Positions 1-7,511 of a stretch of 13,082 nucleotides of DNA are shown piece after piece. Each line of letters starts with the position of its first letter. Position 1 is the stretch's first letter. Under the pieces are notes generated by a model that made no database searches, was not told the origin of the DNA, and saw only the letters and a program-made list of their open reading frames with translations. Both the position numbers and the translations under genes were made by a program. Source of the stretch: Bacillota bacterium (GTDB lineage Bacteria; Bacillota; UBA4882; UBA8346); assembly GCA_003501365.1 (NCBI GenBank), contig DNPP01000160.1, positions 1 to 13,082 of the forward strand, written 5' to 3'.

Positions 1-14
1 AGTAAAGGAGTATA

Positions 15-170
15 ATGAAATCATCGTCAAATTTACAAATTGTTAACCTTAATTCGTTTTTACATCCGCTGTTGGTTATTGCACAAAGAAATTCCTACCC
101 CCGATATCCTTTTAAACCTTACTTTTCAAAACATTATTCCATTATTGATCAAAAAAGTGTCGTTCTTTAA
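15..170 (+). CDS. Possible 51-residue small ORF, unrecognised
   Basis: An ATG at 15 follows AAAGGAG (4-10) with a 4-base spacer and opens a 51-codon frame ending in TAA at 168-170. The predicted peptide begins MKSSSNLQIVNL, is rich in Ser, Tyr, Phe and Lys, and shows no clear membrane segment or motif. The ribosome-binding-like sequence is the only positive sign. The composition looks like translated AT-rich intergenic DNA, and the spacer is short. The window starts only 14 bases upstream, so no promoter can be judged. It could equally be non-coding leader DNA of the next gene. Confidence 0.18.
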   Translation: MKSSSNLQIVNLNSFLHPLLVIAQRNSYPRYPFKPYFSKHYSIIDQKSVVL

Positions 171-207
171 TGAACCTTAAATAAATGAAATTATTGGGAG
201 TGAACCA

Positions 208-567
208 ATGATGAATGATGCGGTTCAGATCATCCGAGAAAAAGTTCGCAATGTTTTAGGGGAGATCATTCAATTATATCCTTCCAAAGTGCCTGAAGAT
301 TGGCTCTCGGAGTATTCCGGCGTAAATGATATCGAGTATATTGACCCTCAGTCCGTAAGGGTCCGCTTCATGGAGTATCAACTTCAAAGTAACCGGATTC
401 ACTATCATCCGTTACAACCAAAACAAGTGGTATTTATTGGAGGATATTATATAATCCGGGAAGCCGGCGAACCCAACCACTGGTTGGTTGGCGATCTGGG
501 GGAAGCCGGCTTTATTGATTGCTGGTCTCGTTCAGAGACACTTAAAGAAGCGATTGATGCACTATAA
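208..567 (+). CDS. Hypothetical protein, 119 residues, unrecognised family
   Basis: The ATG at 208 has GGGAG at 196-200 with a 7-base spacer; the ATG at 211 is a weaker alternative. The product is small, soluble-looking and acidic, with no signal peptide or membrane segment. An amphipathic N-terminal helix (about residues 1-25) is followed by a mixed alpha/beta stretch. The C-terminal half is rich in aromatics and glycine (VVFIGGYYIIREAGEPNHWLVGDL), which looks like a beta-sheet core. The peptide EAG recurs at a 14-residue distance, encoded by an 11-base direct repeat (458-468 and 500-510). I do not recognise the family. It stands alone on the plus strand and is convergent with the efflux operon, 19 bases from the adaptor stop. 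No terminator fits between them. Confidence 0.72.
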   Translation: MMNDAVQIIREKVRNVLGEIIQLYPSKVPEDWLSEYSGVNDIEYIDPQSVRVRFMEYQLQSNRIHYHPLQPKQVVFIGGYYIIREAGEPNHWLVGDLGEAGFIDCWSRSETLKEAIDAL

Positions 568-586
568 AAAACAAATTAGCGATTAC

Positions 587-1672
587 TCATTTTACAACTC
601 TTACCTTTATTCTTTCTTTAATTGTATTATCCGGTTTAATTAAGATCCAATCTCCTGCGGTGAGTCCCGCCACTACTTCCATCTTGTCATCATTCTCGAT
701 TCCTTTCTCGATCTGCCGAAGTTGAGTACGCCCTCTTTGAATTATAAAAACCCAGTTTTTACCTTGATAGTCAAAAACGGCACTGGCGGGAACTGTTAGC
801 ACCTTAGATTTGGTCTGGGTAAATATCCGAACATCAATATCATATCCCGGTTTCAACAAACCTTTATCACCGGTAAAATCTATCGTTACAGTTGCTCTTT
901 TTTGGTTAACGCCCAGCGAAGATACGATATTCTCCGCCATTGAGGCAACTTTTGTCACAACTCCCCGCAGTACCGGACCGCCGGTAGCCTGACCACTAAT
1001 TTCGACTTGATTACCGGGATGAATTTTCACCACATCATCAGCCAAAATATCTGCATCAACTTCCAAATTTTGAGTATTACCAATAATAAATGCGGCTGTT
1101 CCCGAAGTTACAACCTGATTAATCTCGATATTTCTTTGCAAAATCACTCCATCCAATGGAGCCCTTACCACTAATCCTTTTCGTTCTTTTTCAAGTTCTA
1201 AATTGGCAGATTGCAATGAAGCAGTGGCACGTTTATAGGCGGCCTCCAGATTATTGAAATCCGTTTTACTGATTGCGCCGGTCTCAAACAGGTTCTGAGC
1301 TTTTTCCCAATCCTGCAAAGCTGATTGATAGGTAATGCCGGCTTGCTTTACAGATAGTTCCATCATTTGTAAATCCACCGGATTGATAGTTAATAACAGA
1401 TCGCCTCGTTGAACCCGGTTACCCTCATCAACTTCCAGCGAGCTGATTCTGCCGCTGTTTTCCAGGTAAACCGTCTGACTTTGCTTTGATTTGACAGTAC
1501 CTGTTTCATCAACATACTGCCGGATGCTATCCGGTGATATCTGAACCGCTTCGACAGCAAGGCGTTGATTTACCAAAAAAATTATCACTACAATTGCTGC
1601 TCCAAGTATCAGGCAGCTATAAAACAGTCGCTTTTTCGGCATCAATTCATCATCCTCTTTCCATTCATTCAC
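587..1672 (-). CDS. HlyD/MacA-type membrane-fusion adaptor of an ABC exporter
   Basis: This 361-residue adaptor of the RND/HlyD/MacA family links an inner-membrane pump to the outside and stabilises substrate transfer. Visible parts are an N-terminal anchor helix (16-34), a first barrel-sandwich (lipoyl-like) half around 70-98 with the typical VDEGNRVQRGDLLLTI pattern, an alpha-helical coiled-coil hairpin (about 101-166), a second lipoyl half (168-200, VRAPLDGVILQR), a beta-barrel (about 203-285) and a membrane-proximal domain (290-360). It is the last gene of the operon and its GTG start overlaps the permease stop by 8 bases. An internal start at ATG 1640-1642 (or TTG 1643-1645) sits better behind AAGAGG and would give about 351 residues. 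No Cys lipobox is seen, so it is probably a signal-anchor protein. The family call is firm; the exact start is not. Confidence 0.92.
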   Translation of the reverse strand: MNEWKEDDELMPKKRLFYSCLILGAAIVVIIFLVNQRLAVEAVQISPDSIRQYVDETGTVKSKQSQTVYLENSGRISSLEVDEGNRVQRGDLLLTINPVDLQMMELSVKQAGITYQSALQDWEKAQNLFETGAISKTDFNNLEAAYKRATASLQSANLELEKERKGLVVRAPLDGVILQRNIEINQVVTSGTAAFIIGNTQNLEVDADILADDVVKIHPGNQVEISGQATGGPVLRGVVTKVASMAENIVSSLGVNQKRATVTIDFTGDKGLLKPGYDIDVRIFTQTKSKVLTVPASAVFDYQGKNWVFIIQRGRTQLRQIEKGIENDDKMEVVAGLTAGDWILIKPDNTIKERIKVRVVK

Positions 1673-4058
1673 TGCTTTTCAAGGCTTCCACCATATTGAT
1701 ACGATGGATTTTTTTCATTAAAATCAAATTGGCAGCGATTGTAAAAGTGAATACTAATATTACTGCAAGAATATAGCTGTCTGGAGTTAAAATAGTTGGG
1801 AAATTCATATTATCGGTAGCCGCGTCTTGTAACAAAAAATCTAACAAATACCGTCCCAGAAATAAACCGCAGCCAATTGCCAATGCGGTGATAATCATAT
1901 TCTCATTGAATACCAGTTGTCGCATTTCCGAATTGGTAAAACCCACCACTTTCAAAGTTGCCAACTCTCGACGCCGTTCGAAGATATTGATCGTCGTGAT
2001 GTTGTAAACCACTGCAAAAGCTAAAAGGGCGCTAGCGGCGATCATGATCCCTATCGAAAAAACTGCATTTTCCATAGCTTTTTCAATATTCGCCACTGTA
2101 TCGATTTTCGATTGAACCGAAGCCACAACCGGCATTGCTTTTAATTTGACAATGACCTTGGCTTGATTTTGGGGATGATCCAATTTTAGCAAAACCTGAT
2201 TAAATGCAGGCCCTTCCTGAAGTATTGCCCCGCAAAAATTCAGTTTGGCATAGGCGCTCTCACCGATGTATTGAGCAACTACTCCGCGAACACGAATATT
2301 TTTACTGTCCCTATCCCTGTCACGGTCGTCATTTTTACCGGGCCATAAGGGTCTTACTTGCAGAAAGTCACCGGGAATAGCCCCCAAAGTCTGACTTAGC
2401 CTTTCGGAGATTAAGATTCCCCGTTCGGGGACTGCTACCGGCAGTCCCTGGCTATCCATTACTTGATAAAGCTGCGAGTGTGAAGTTAAGCCGGTTAAAC
2501 CTACCTTTTTACTTCGCCATCCGTTAGTCAATTCAACCCCATAACCAAGCACCGGTTCAACCCGGGTCACGTGGGGCAAAGTTTGAATATAATTGATATC
2601 AGTCAAAGCCAGTAATTTATTAAAGCCAACTTTTAGGTCATACTTTTGAACATTGGTATACTGTTGGGTGATTAAATAAACCATCGAAGTATTCATGCCT
2701 AAGGCCGCTAGTAAAAGGGCGGTTGAAAAAATGATACCAATGGAAGTCAACATTGCCCTTTTTTTATAACGAAAGAGGTTACGTAAAATGATTTTCCAAC
2801 TAAAATTAAAACGTTGCCACAGCCAATCAATTTTTTCTATCCAAGTCTTAACGACGATTTTCGGCGCTTTTGGCCGCATGGATTCTGCCGGCACTATCCG
2901 TAACTCATTTTTACATGAGTTATAACCCGCCAAACCGCAAAAAAATAACGCCAATATTGATGCCGGGATGATTAAATCAAAATGGGACTTCATCTGTTCC
3001 AACGGCAATTGATACATGGTATTATACATCACCATCAATAACCTGCCGAGGTATATCCCGAACAATGACCCGATCAAGCTGCCAATTAAACCAATCACCA
3101 GCGCATAAGACAGATAGTGAGACGTAATCTGGAAATTAGTGTAACCCAAAGCTTTTAAGGTGCCGATTTGAATCCGTTGGTTTTCAATCAGCCGGTTCAT
3201 GGTAATATAGATGATCGTTGCCGCTACAATTAAAAAAAGAATTGGAAAGAATCCGCTGAGTGAGGTCAGCTGTTCAAGATCTCCGGAAAAAGTGTTATAG
3301 CTTAATTGATCCTTCTTAAGCGTGGTTTCGATCAGGCCATAACGCTGCAATGTTTTTTCGATTTTTGCCTGAAACTCCAGACTATCCACTCCCGGATTGA
3401 GGAGAATCGATGCGTCGTTGATCGAACCATTAAAACCGAATATTGCTTGGGCAAACGACTTTTTCAGATAGACAATACCAAACCGTTTGGCATCCGGCAC
3501 CATATCATTACTGTCACGCAACTGATAAAGGTATTCCGGACTTTTGACCATCCCGATGACTTTCAACTTAATCAGGTTCCCACTAATTAATGGTTGCAAA
3601 CGATCCCCCGGTTTTAGACCATGGGCTTTAAAAAAGGCTTCATCCACTAAGCATTGGTTGCTTTCATCACTGGAGAAATAGCGACCCGCTTGGAGCATTA
3701 CATCATTAACGCCGGTATCTCGCCGATCCGGTAAGGAAATCAAACGAAGTACGGCATCCTGACCATCGATGGTGATTTGCACATCCTGAACAACTCTCCC
3801 GGTAACCTGTTTCACTTCAGCGAAAGCCTGAATCCGACTCACTACATTTTCAGGAGCCTTTTGAAAGGAAACCCAGAGATCCGCCAAACGATAGGAAGTA
3901 AAATACTTCCGGCTGGCATAATCCAAATTGCGCAAAGCCGAGTTTAATCCGGTATAAAACATCACGCCAATGACGAGTACCAGCAATATCGAAGCAAACT
4001 GTCCTTTTGCTTCACGAATATCCCGCCATAGCTTTCTGAACAGTAACTCCATTACCAT
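1665..4058 (-). CDS. FtsX/MacB-type ABC transporter permease, 797 residues
   Basis: This is the membrane subunit of a MacB/LolCDE-like (mechanotransmission) ABC exporter. It is an internally duplicated protein with eight predicted helices: about 22-42, 269-288, 316-342, 362-380, 435-457, 665-689, 718-742 and 762-784. Large extracytoplasmic domains follow helix 1 (43-268) and helix 5 (458-664). The two FtsX domains carry matching coupling-helix motifs, IGTLKALGYTNFQI (298-311) and ELATLKVVGFTNSEM (698-712). ATG 4056-4058 lies 5 bases after AAAGG and overlaps the ATPase stop by 7 bases, suggesting coupled translation. A charged DRDRDRD tract at 578-584 interrupts the second external domain. Macrolides, peptides, lipids or lipoproteins are all possible cargo for this family; the sequence does not decide. 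Confidence 0.95.
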   Translation of the reverse strand: MVMELLFRKLWRDIREAKGQFASILLVLVIGVMFYTGLNSALRNLDYASRKYFTSYRLADLWVSFQKAPENVVSRIQAFAEVKQVTGRVVQDVQITIDGQDAVLRLISLPDRRDTGVNDVMLQAGRYFSSDESNQCLVDEAFFKAHGLKPGDRLQPLISGNLIKLKVIGMVKSPEYLYQLRDSNDMVPDAKRFGIVYLKKSFAQAIFGFNGSINDASILLNPGVDSLEFQAKIEKTLQRYGLIETTLKKDQLSYNTFSGDLEQLTSLSGFFPILFLIVAATIIYITMNRLIENQRIQIGTLKALGYTNFQITSHYLSYALVIGLIGSLIGSLFGIYLGRLLMVMYNTMYQLPLEQMKSHFDLIIPASILALFFCGLAGYNSCKNELRIVPAESMRPKAPKIVVKTWIEKIDWLWQRFNFSWKIILRNLFRYKKRAMLTSIGIIFSTALLLAALGMNTSMVYLITQQYTNVQKYDLKVGFNKLLALTDINYIQTLPHVTRVEPVLGYGVELTNGWRSKKVGLTGLTSHSQLYQVMDSQGLPVAVPERGILISERLSQTLGAIPGDFLQVRPLWPGKNDDRDRDRDSKNIRVRGVVAQYIGESAYAKLNFCGAILQEGPAFNQVLLKLDHPQNQAKVIVKLKAMPVVASVQSKIDTVANIEKAMENAVFSIGIMIAASALLAFAVVYNITTINIFERRRELATLKVVGFTNSEMRQLVFNENMIITALAIGCGLFLGRYLLDFLLQDAATDNMNFPTILTPDSYILAVILVFTFTIAANLILMKKIHRINMVEALKSSE

Positions 4059-4759
4059 TCGATCCTTTCTACCGATTCAGGAGATTCATTCACTTCAATT
4101 CTTTCCACCCGACCATTTTTGATCCGGATCACCCGATTGGCCATCATAGCCAAGGCAGAATTATGGGTGATGATCATGACTGATTTTCGCAGTTCCCGAT
4201 TGACCTTGCTAAGCAATATTAAAATGGATTTCCCGGTTTGATAATCCAAGGCGCCGGTCGGTTCATCGCATAGCAGCAGCAAAGGATTTTTGGCCACCGC
4301 CCGGGCGATGGCCACCCGTTGTTGTTCACCCCCTGAAAGTTGGGCCGGGAAATTATGCAATCTATGCTCTAGCTCCACTGCTTCCATGATCTCCTGGATA
4401 TTTAAAGGGTCATCGCTGATCTGCGCCGCGAGTTCTACATTCTCCAAAGCTGTTAAATTCGGCATTAAATTATAAAACTGAAAGACAAAGCCAATTTTCT
4501 TCCTTCGGTAAAGGGTTAATTCACGGTCTGAAAAGTTCGCAATGTTTTGGTCTTCAACCCAGATCTCTCCGGAAGTTGGACGGTCCATGCCTCCGATGAT
4601 GTTTAACACCGTGCTTTTGCCGGCGCCGCTTGGCCCCAGCACCACGATTAATTCCCCCGGCTCGACATTGAAGGAGATACCATCAACCGCCTTAATCGGA
4701 ACCTCACCCACCAGATATTCCTTGCCGACATTATTTAAACGGATCAGCGAATTATTCAT
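4052..4759 (-). CDS. ABC transporter ATP-binding protein (MacB/LolD type)
   Basis: This ATPase powers the adjacent FtsX-type permease. With the start at ATG 4757-4759 it has 235 residues, the usual size for LolD/MacB-type ATPases. Visible motifs are Walker A GPSGAGKS (42-49), Q-loop Gln94, signature LSGGEQQ (141-147), Walker B LLLLCDEP (160-167) with catalytic Glu166, D-loop ALD (170-172) and switch His199. The frame stays open upstream to 4879, but those 40 codons lie inside the regulator gene in another frame, add no family sequence and are low-quality. ATG 4759 follows GGGTG with a 9-base spacer and comes 4 bases after the tetR-family stop. The downstream permease overlaps by 7 bases. It belongs to the operon driven from the promoter near 5450. 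Confidence 0.95.
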   Translation of the reverse strand: MNNSLIRLNNVGKEYLVGEVPIKAVDGISFNVEPGELIVVLGPSGAGKSTVLNIIGGMDRPTSGEIWVEDQNIANFSDRELTLYRRKKIGFVFQFYNLMPNLTALENVELAAQISDDPLNIQEIMEAVELEHRLHNFPAQLSGGEQQRVAIARAVAKNPLLLLCDEPTGALDYQTGKSILILLSKVNRELRKSVMIITHNSALAMMANRVIRIKNGRVERIEVNESPESVERIEW

Positions 4760-4763
4760 GTCA

Positions 4764-5402
4764 TCATTCACCCAATTCAAGAAATTGCCCAATTTGTAAA
4801 CTACCCTTGGCAGCGCCCAGAGCTTTTTCAAATACTCCAAGACCCGCTTGGAGCTTTTTGGTAAACAGTTGCGGTTCATCGGATAACCTGAAAATACTCG
4901 GCATATAACCCATTCCGGTCACCAAAATTTCCGCTGTTTCTTGGGGATAATCCACCTCAAAAAGCTTTTCCCGGTTTCCTTGTTCGATAATGGCGGCAAA
5001 TAAGGTGATCATCCTATTGATGAATTTTTGCCCCAAACGATAATGCATTAATTCATTGCTTTCAGTATGGATATATAAGACCAATTTTTGATGTTGCGCT
5101 AAAATTTGAAACATACTTTTAAAAATAGTTTGTAGTTTCTCAATAGCATTGAGAAGATCATCCCCTTCGATCCGATTCCATTCATCGAAATACTCAACAC
5201 TCATCTGTTCCACGACGGCATCCAGGATCTCGTCCTTGGATTTGAAATAATAATAAAACAATCCCTGGGCTACCCCGACCCGTTTAACAATGTCACTCAC
5301 CGCAGTTTCTTCGAATCCTTGGGTCAAAAATAATTCCTGAGCGGCTGTGATAATTTCATTCCGCCGCAGCTCCGGCTCTTTCGATATCCGCATTTTAGGC
5401 AC
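4764..5402 (-). CDS. TetR/AcrR-family transcriptional regulator
   Basis: This 212-residue one-component regulator has the N-terminal TetR DNA-binding domain (about 12-60): RRNEIITAAQELFLTQGFEETAVSDIVKRVGV followed by the hallmark GLFYYYFKSKDEIL. The helix-turn-helix spans about 33-52. The rest is an alpha-helical ligand-binding and dimerisation domain with no recognisable specificity. The start is GTG (5400-5402): AAGGAG lies 9 bases upstream, whereas the in-frame ATG at 5391-5393 is 18 bases away. It is the first gene of the operon and its stop is 4 bases before the ATPase start. A TGACTGA/TCAGTCA palindrome lies over its promoter, so negative autoregulation and ligand-induced derepression of the exporter are likely by family analogy. 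Confidence 0.94.
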   Translation of the reverse strand: MPKMRISKEPELRRNEIITAAQELFLTQGFEETAVSDIVKRVGVAQGLFYYYFKSKDEILDAVVEQMSVEYFDEWNRIEGDDLLNAIEKLQTIFKSMFQILAQHQKLVLYIHTESNELMHYRLGQKFINRMITLFAAIIEQGNREKLFEVDYPQETAEILVTGMGYMPSIFRLSDEPQLFTKKLQAGLGVFEKALGAAKGSLQIGQFLELGE

Positions 5403-5444
5403 TGGAAGGAACTCCTTGTTTATTTTAAAAATCAGTTCAGTCTT

Positions 5445-5473
5445 ATTATATCCACTGACTGACGTTCAGTCAA
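5445..5473 (-). promoter_or_regulatory. Sigma-A-type promoter of the tetR-ABC operon
   Basis: On the minus strand, TTGACT (plus coordinates 5468-5473) is followed by a 17-base spacer and a perfect TATAAT (5445-5450). This is the best promoter in the window. Transcription would begin near 5438, leaving a leader of about 35 bases before the GTG start. The -35 box is built into the operator palindrome. Confidence 0.8.
5456..5472. promoter_or_regulatory. TetR-type operator palindrome
   Basis: The 17-base site TGACTGACGTTCAGTCA has 7-bp perfect arms (5456-5462 and 5466-5472) around a 3-base centre. TGACTGA-type arms are common in operators of TetR/AcrR regulators. It covers the last bases of the -35 box and the adjoining spacer, so a bound dimer would block RNA polymerase. 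A related half-site, TCAGTTCAGTC (5432-5442), lies at the expected transcription start. Confidence 0.75.
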
Positions 5474-5476
5474 TGA

Positions 5477-5503
5477 AATATTATAAGTTTTACTTATAAT
5501 ATT
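5477..5503. repeat. Perfect 27-base AT-rich palindrome upstream of the tetR promoter
   Basis: Arms of 12 bases (5477-5488 and 5492-5503) are exact reverse complements around TTT. It lies 3 bases upstream of the -35 hexamer and overlaps the stop codon of the upstream membrane-protein gene (TAA at 5502-5504). It is not followed by a T-run on either strand, so it is a poor intrinsic terminator. A second protein-binding site, an UP-like element or an mRNA 3' hairpin are possible. Confidence 0.7.
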
Positions 5504-5960
5504 ATTGGTTACTACCCACTCTTTTTTTATCCAAAGCCTTGATTGCGCAGACTAACAGGCATCCATAGAGCATTGATAACAGTAAATTTGTAACCGAATT
5601 GCCGAGATTTTCATTTAATAAAACTTTTATATCAAACCCTAAGACCGCTGCCCGCACCATAAACCAGATCCACGCCCCGTAAAAAATACCTTTCCATTTA
5701 AAATGATCACTTTGATTCAAAAACCGGCTGTGGATAAAGATTAACGCCAGAAAAGTACTGAACAAAGTCTCTAAAAATAAAGCATAAAAAATTTCAAGCG
5801 GACCCTTAGGCAGCCTTCCCAGGGCAATCGTTCCGGCATAATCCCAAAAGGCGATTTTATTTAAACTGGGGAAAAAAATATGCAGTATGGCATTGGGAAT
5901 ATTTTTGATTAATCCAGCCGCAATTCCCGCCATTATTCCTTTACCAAACTTTTGATCCAA
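5502..5960 (-). CDS. Small four-helix membrane protein, unknown function
   Basis: This 152-residue integral membrane protein has four hydrophobic segments at about 8-30, 58-77, 88-108 and 120-142, a basic C-terminus (KALDKKRVGSNQ) and polar loops. I do not recognise the family and see no catalytic motif. The start is read as TTG (5958-5960), 11 bases after AAGGGG. The internal ATG at codon 10 has AAAGGA only 3 bases before it, which is too close. The gene precedes the tetR-ABC operon on the same strand, but a promoter lies in the 99 bases between them, so it need not share the operon. No clear promoter of its own was found in 5961-6070. Confidence 0.7.
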   Translation of the reverse strand: MDQKFGKGIMAGIAAGLIKNIPNAILHIFFPSLNKIAFWDYAGTIALGRLPKGPLEIFYALFLETLFSTFLALIFIHSRFLNQSDHFKWKGIFYGAWIWFMVRAAVLGFDIKVLLNENLGNSVTNLLLSMLYGCLLVCAIKALDKKRVGSNQ

Positions 5961-6070
5961 AAAAGCAGCCGCCCCTTGTCTTAAAATTCAAATTAAATTT
6001 TTCTAGCGTAGGGTGCCCTTTCCAGAACAAAAATATAACGAATTATCCCATCTGGCAAAATGGTTCGAGA

Positions 6071-7204
6071 TTATTCAAAATCAACCATAATACTTACTAC
6101 CTCCGAACAACTGCCGATCCGGATCGGTGGACCCCAAGTGCCGGCGCCGCTGGAAACAATAACTTGCAAAGTCCCCATTTTCAAATAGCCATAATCGATT
6201 TGGAAGACCCTTTTCGTAATCAAATTGAAAGGGAAAAACTGCCCCTTATGGGTATGCCCCGATAACTGCAGGTCAATCCCGGCATCCTCCGCCGCCTTCA
6301 GATCCACCGGTTGATGGTCAAGCAGGATTACCGGCATTGCCCGGTTAATGCCTGCAGTCAAGCTGCTTATTTTGGACCGCTTTTTACCGCTTATCATTTC
6401 ATATGACTGATCATCCCGACCAATCAAATAGAAACTGCCGGCAACTTCAAGCCCGCTTTCCTGTAACACCTTAATTCCTGCCTGGTGCAACCATTTGATC
6501 CGCTGCGCCATATCACCGCTATAATAATCGTGATTGCCGAGCGATGCGTATACCCCATATTTACTTTGAATTTTTCGGAGCAGTATCATTTGCCGGCTGT
6601 TTTCCACCGGAACAATATCGCCGGGTATCACAACCAAATCGGGGTGAAGCCGGTTGGCTATATTAATAATATTTTCTTGCCGTTGTTCCCCGATGTCGCT
6701 AAGATGCAGATCGGAGATCATTACAATATGGAGATGCTTTATAGAACCCGCCTGCTTGGCAATATGGATTGGATAGGAAACGATTTTGATATTCCTGGCA
6801 TGCCAGGTCCCATATATCAATAAACCGGCTACCGAACAAACAATCAACATTCCCAGGATCGAAACGAACAATGGATTGTCCCGGAGTGGTCGCAACAGAC
6901 CAACCGGACTATCGAGAATCCTTACTAGGTCAATCAAAACGATAAACAACAAAATATAAACCATAGCGGCAATCCAGTAAAATCCAAGCTGAGAGAGAGT
7001 ATTTCTTAAAAAAGCCGGTAAAAATTTCTGGCCAACCGCTCCAATAATTCCGGATAGCACCACTAGGGCAAAGAGTAGCCAATAAACCGTAGTGTTAAGA
7101 AGACAAAACCGGGTGACCAGTAACTGATGGCCTCGCAAGCCAATATAGTAGTTTAAAGCCGCATATAACGCGATAAAGATGCCGAACCACAAATGAAAGC
7201 GCAA
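6071..7204 (-). CDS. Membrane-anchored calcineurin-like metallophosphoesterase (YkuE/YaeI type)
   Basis: This 377-residue protein has four N-terminal membrane helices (about 5-23, 36-56, 74-95, 111-132) followed by a metallophosphoesterase domain (about 155-377). The metal-binding motifs are complete: Asp165-x-His167 in ISDLHLSD, Gly-Asp at 195-196, GNHD (223-226), His297 in LLDHQP and GHTH (316-319) followed by KGQ. The end motif SSGAGTWGPPIRIG (351-364) matches the YkuE/YaeI branch, some of whose members hydrolyse UDP-diacylglucosamine-type lipids or other phosphoesters; the substrate here is unknown. The start is TTG (7202-7204) with GAGAGG 10 bases upstream. It is the divergent partner of the RNA helicase. 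A weak promoter candidate lies at 7259-7287. Confidence 0.92.
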   Translation of the reverse strand: MRFHLWFGIFIALYAALNYYIGLRGHQLLVTRFCLLNTTVYWLLFALVVLSGIIGAVGQKFLPAFLRNTLSQLGFYWIAAMVYILLFIVLIDLVRILDSPVGLLRPLRDNPLFVSILGMLIVCSVAGLLIYGTWHARNIKIVSYPIHIAKQAGSIKHLHIVMISDLHLSDIGEQRQENIINIANRLHPDLVVIPGDIVPVENSRQMILLRKIQSKYGVYASLGNHDYYSGDMAQRIKWLHQAGIKVLQESGLEVAGSFYLIGRDDQSYEMISGKKRSKISSLTAGINRAMPVILLDHQPVDLKAAEDAGIDLQLSGHTHKGQFFPFNLITKRVFQIDYGYLKMGTLQVIVSSGAGTWGPPIRIGSCSEVVSIMVDFE

Positions 7205-7258
7205 GTAAAATCAGCCTCTCAGAATCAATATATTTAATTTCGTCTATTGATTAAATTC

Positions 7259-7287
7259 AATGTATCTAGTTTTTCCCCTGCTTTCAA
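7259..7287 (-). promoter_or_regulatory. Candidate promoter of the metallophosphoesterase gene
   Basis: On the minus strand, TTGAAA (7282-7287) and TACATT (7259-7264) are separated by 17 bases. The match is moderate (5/6 and 4/6) in an AT-rich region where chance matches are common. Confidence 0.3.
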
Positions 7288-7511
7288 GCAAAAATTATCT
7301 TTTTTCGACATATCTCAGCCCAAAATGTTCAATTTTTTGGCTTATCGTTACCGATCCAAAATTATCAAATTATATTTTCCAATGGTTCAGGGAAACTAAG
7401 AAAAAAACATTAGCTCTGTTTTCAGTAATGGTTGATCCAAGACATCCATTGACCATCCCATGGAGATACCCAATCAACCATTCTTAAGAATTTAGCTTAA
7501 ACATTTATTAT

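Noticed and set aside
145..173. Promoter candidate TTGATC / TAATGA before the 119-residue gene
   Set aside because: The -10 match is poor (2 of 6), within the range expected by chance in AT-rich DNA.
473..487. 15-base palindrome CCAACCACTGGTTGG inside the 119-residue gene
   Set aside because: It lies within coding sequence for PNHWLVG and has no T-run on either strand, so there is no basis for calling it a terminator of the convergent operon.
458..510. 11-base direct repeat GGGAAGCCGGC 42 bases apart
   Set aside because: It is in frame and explained by the repeated EAG peptide; no mobile or regulatory feature goes with it.
4760..4879. N-terminal extension of the ATPase frame to 275 residues
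   Set aside because: The extra 40 codons lie within the regulator gene in another frame, have no family similarity, and a proper ATG with a ribosome binding site exists at 4759.
7260..7487. 75-codon frame in the helicase upstream region
   Set aside because: It has no ribosome binding site, an AT-driven composition, and lies over inverted repeats and a candidate promoter.
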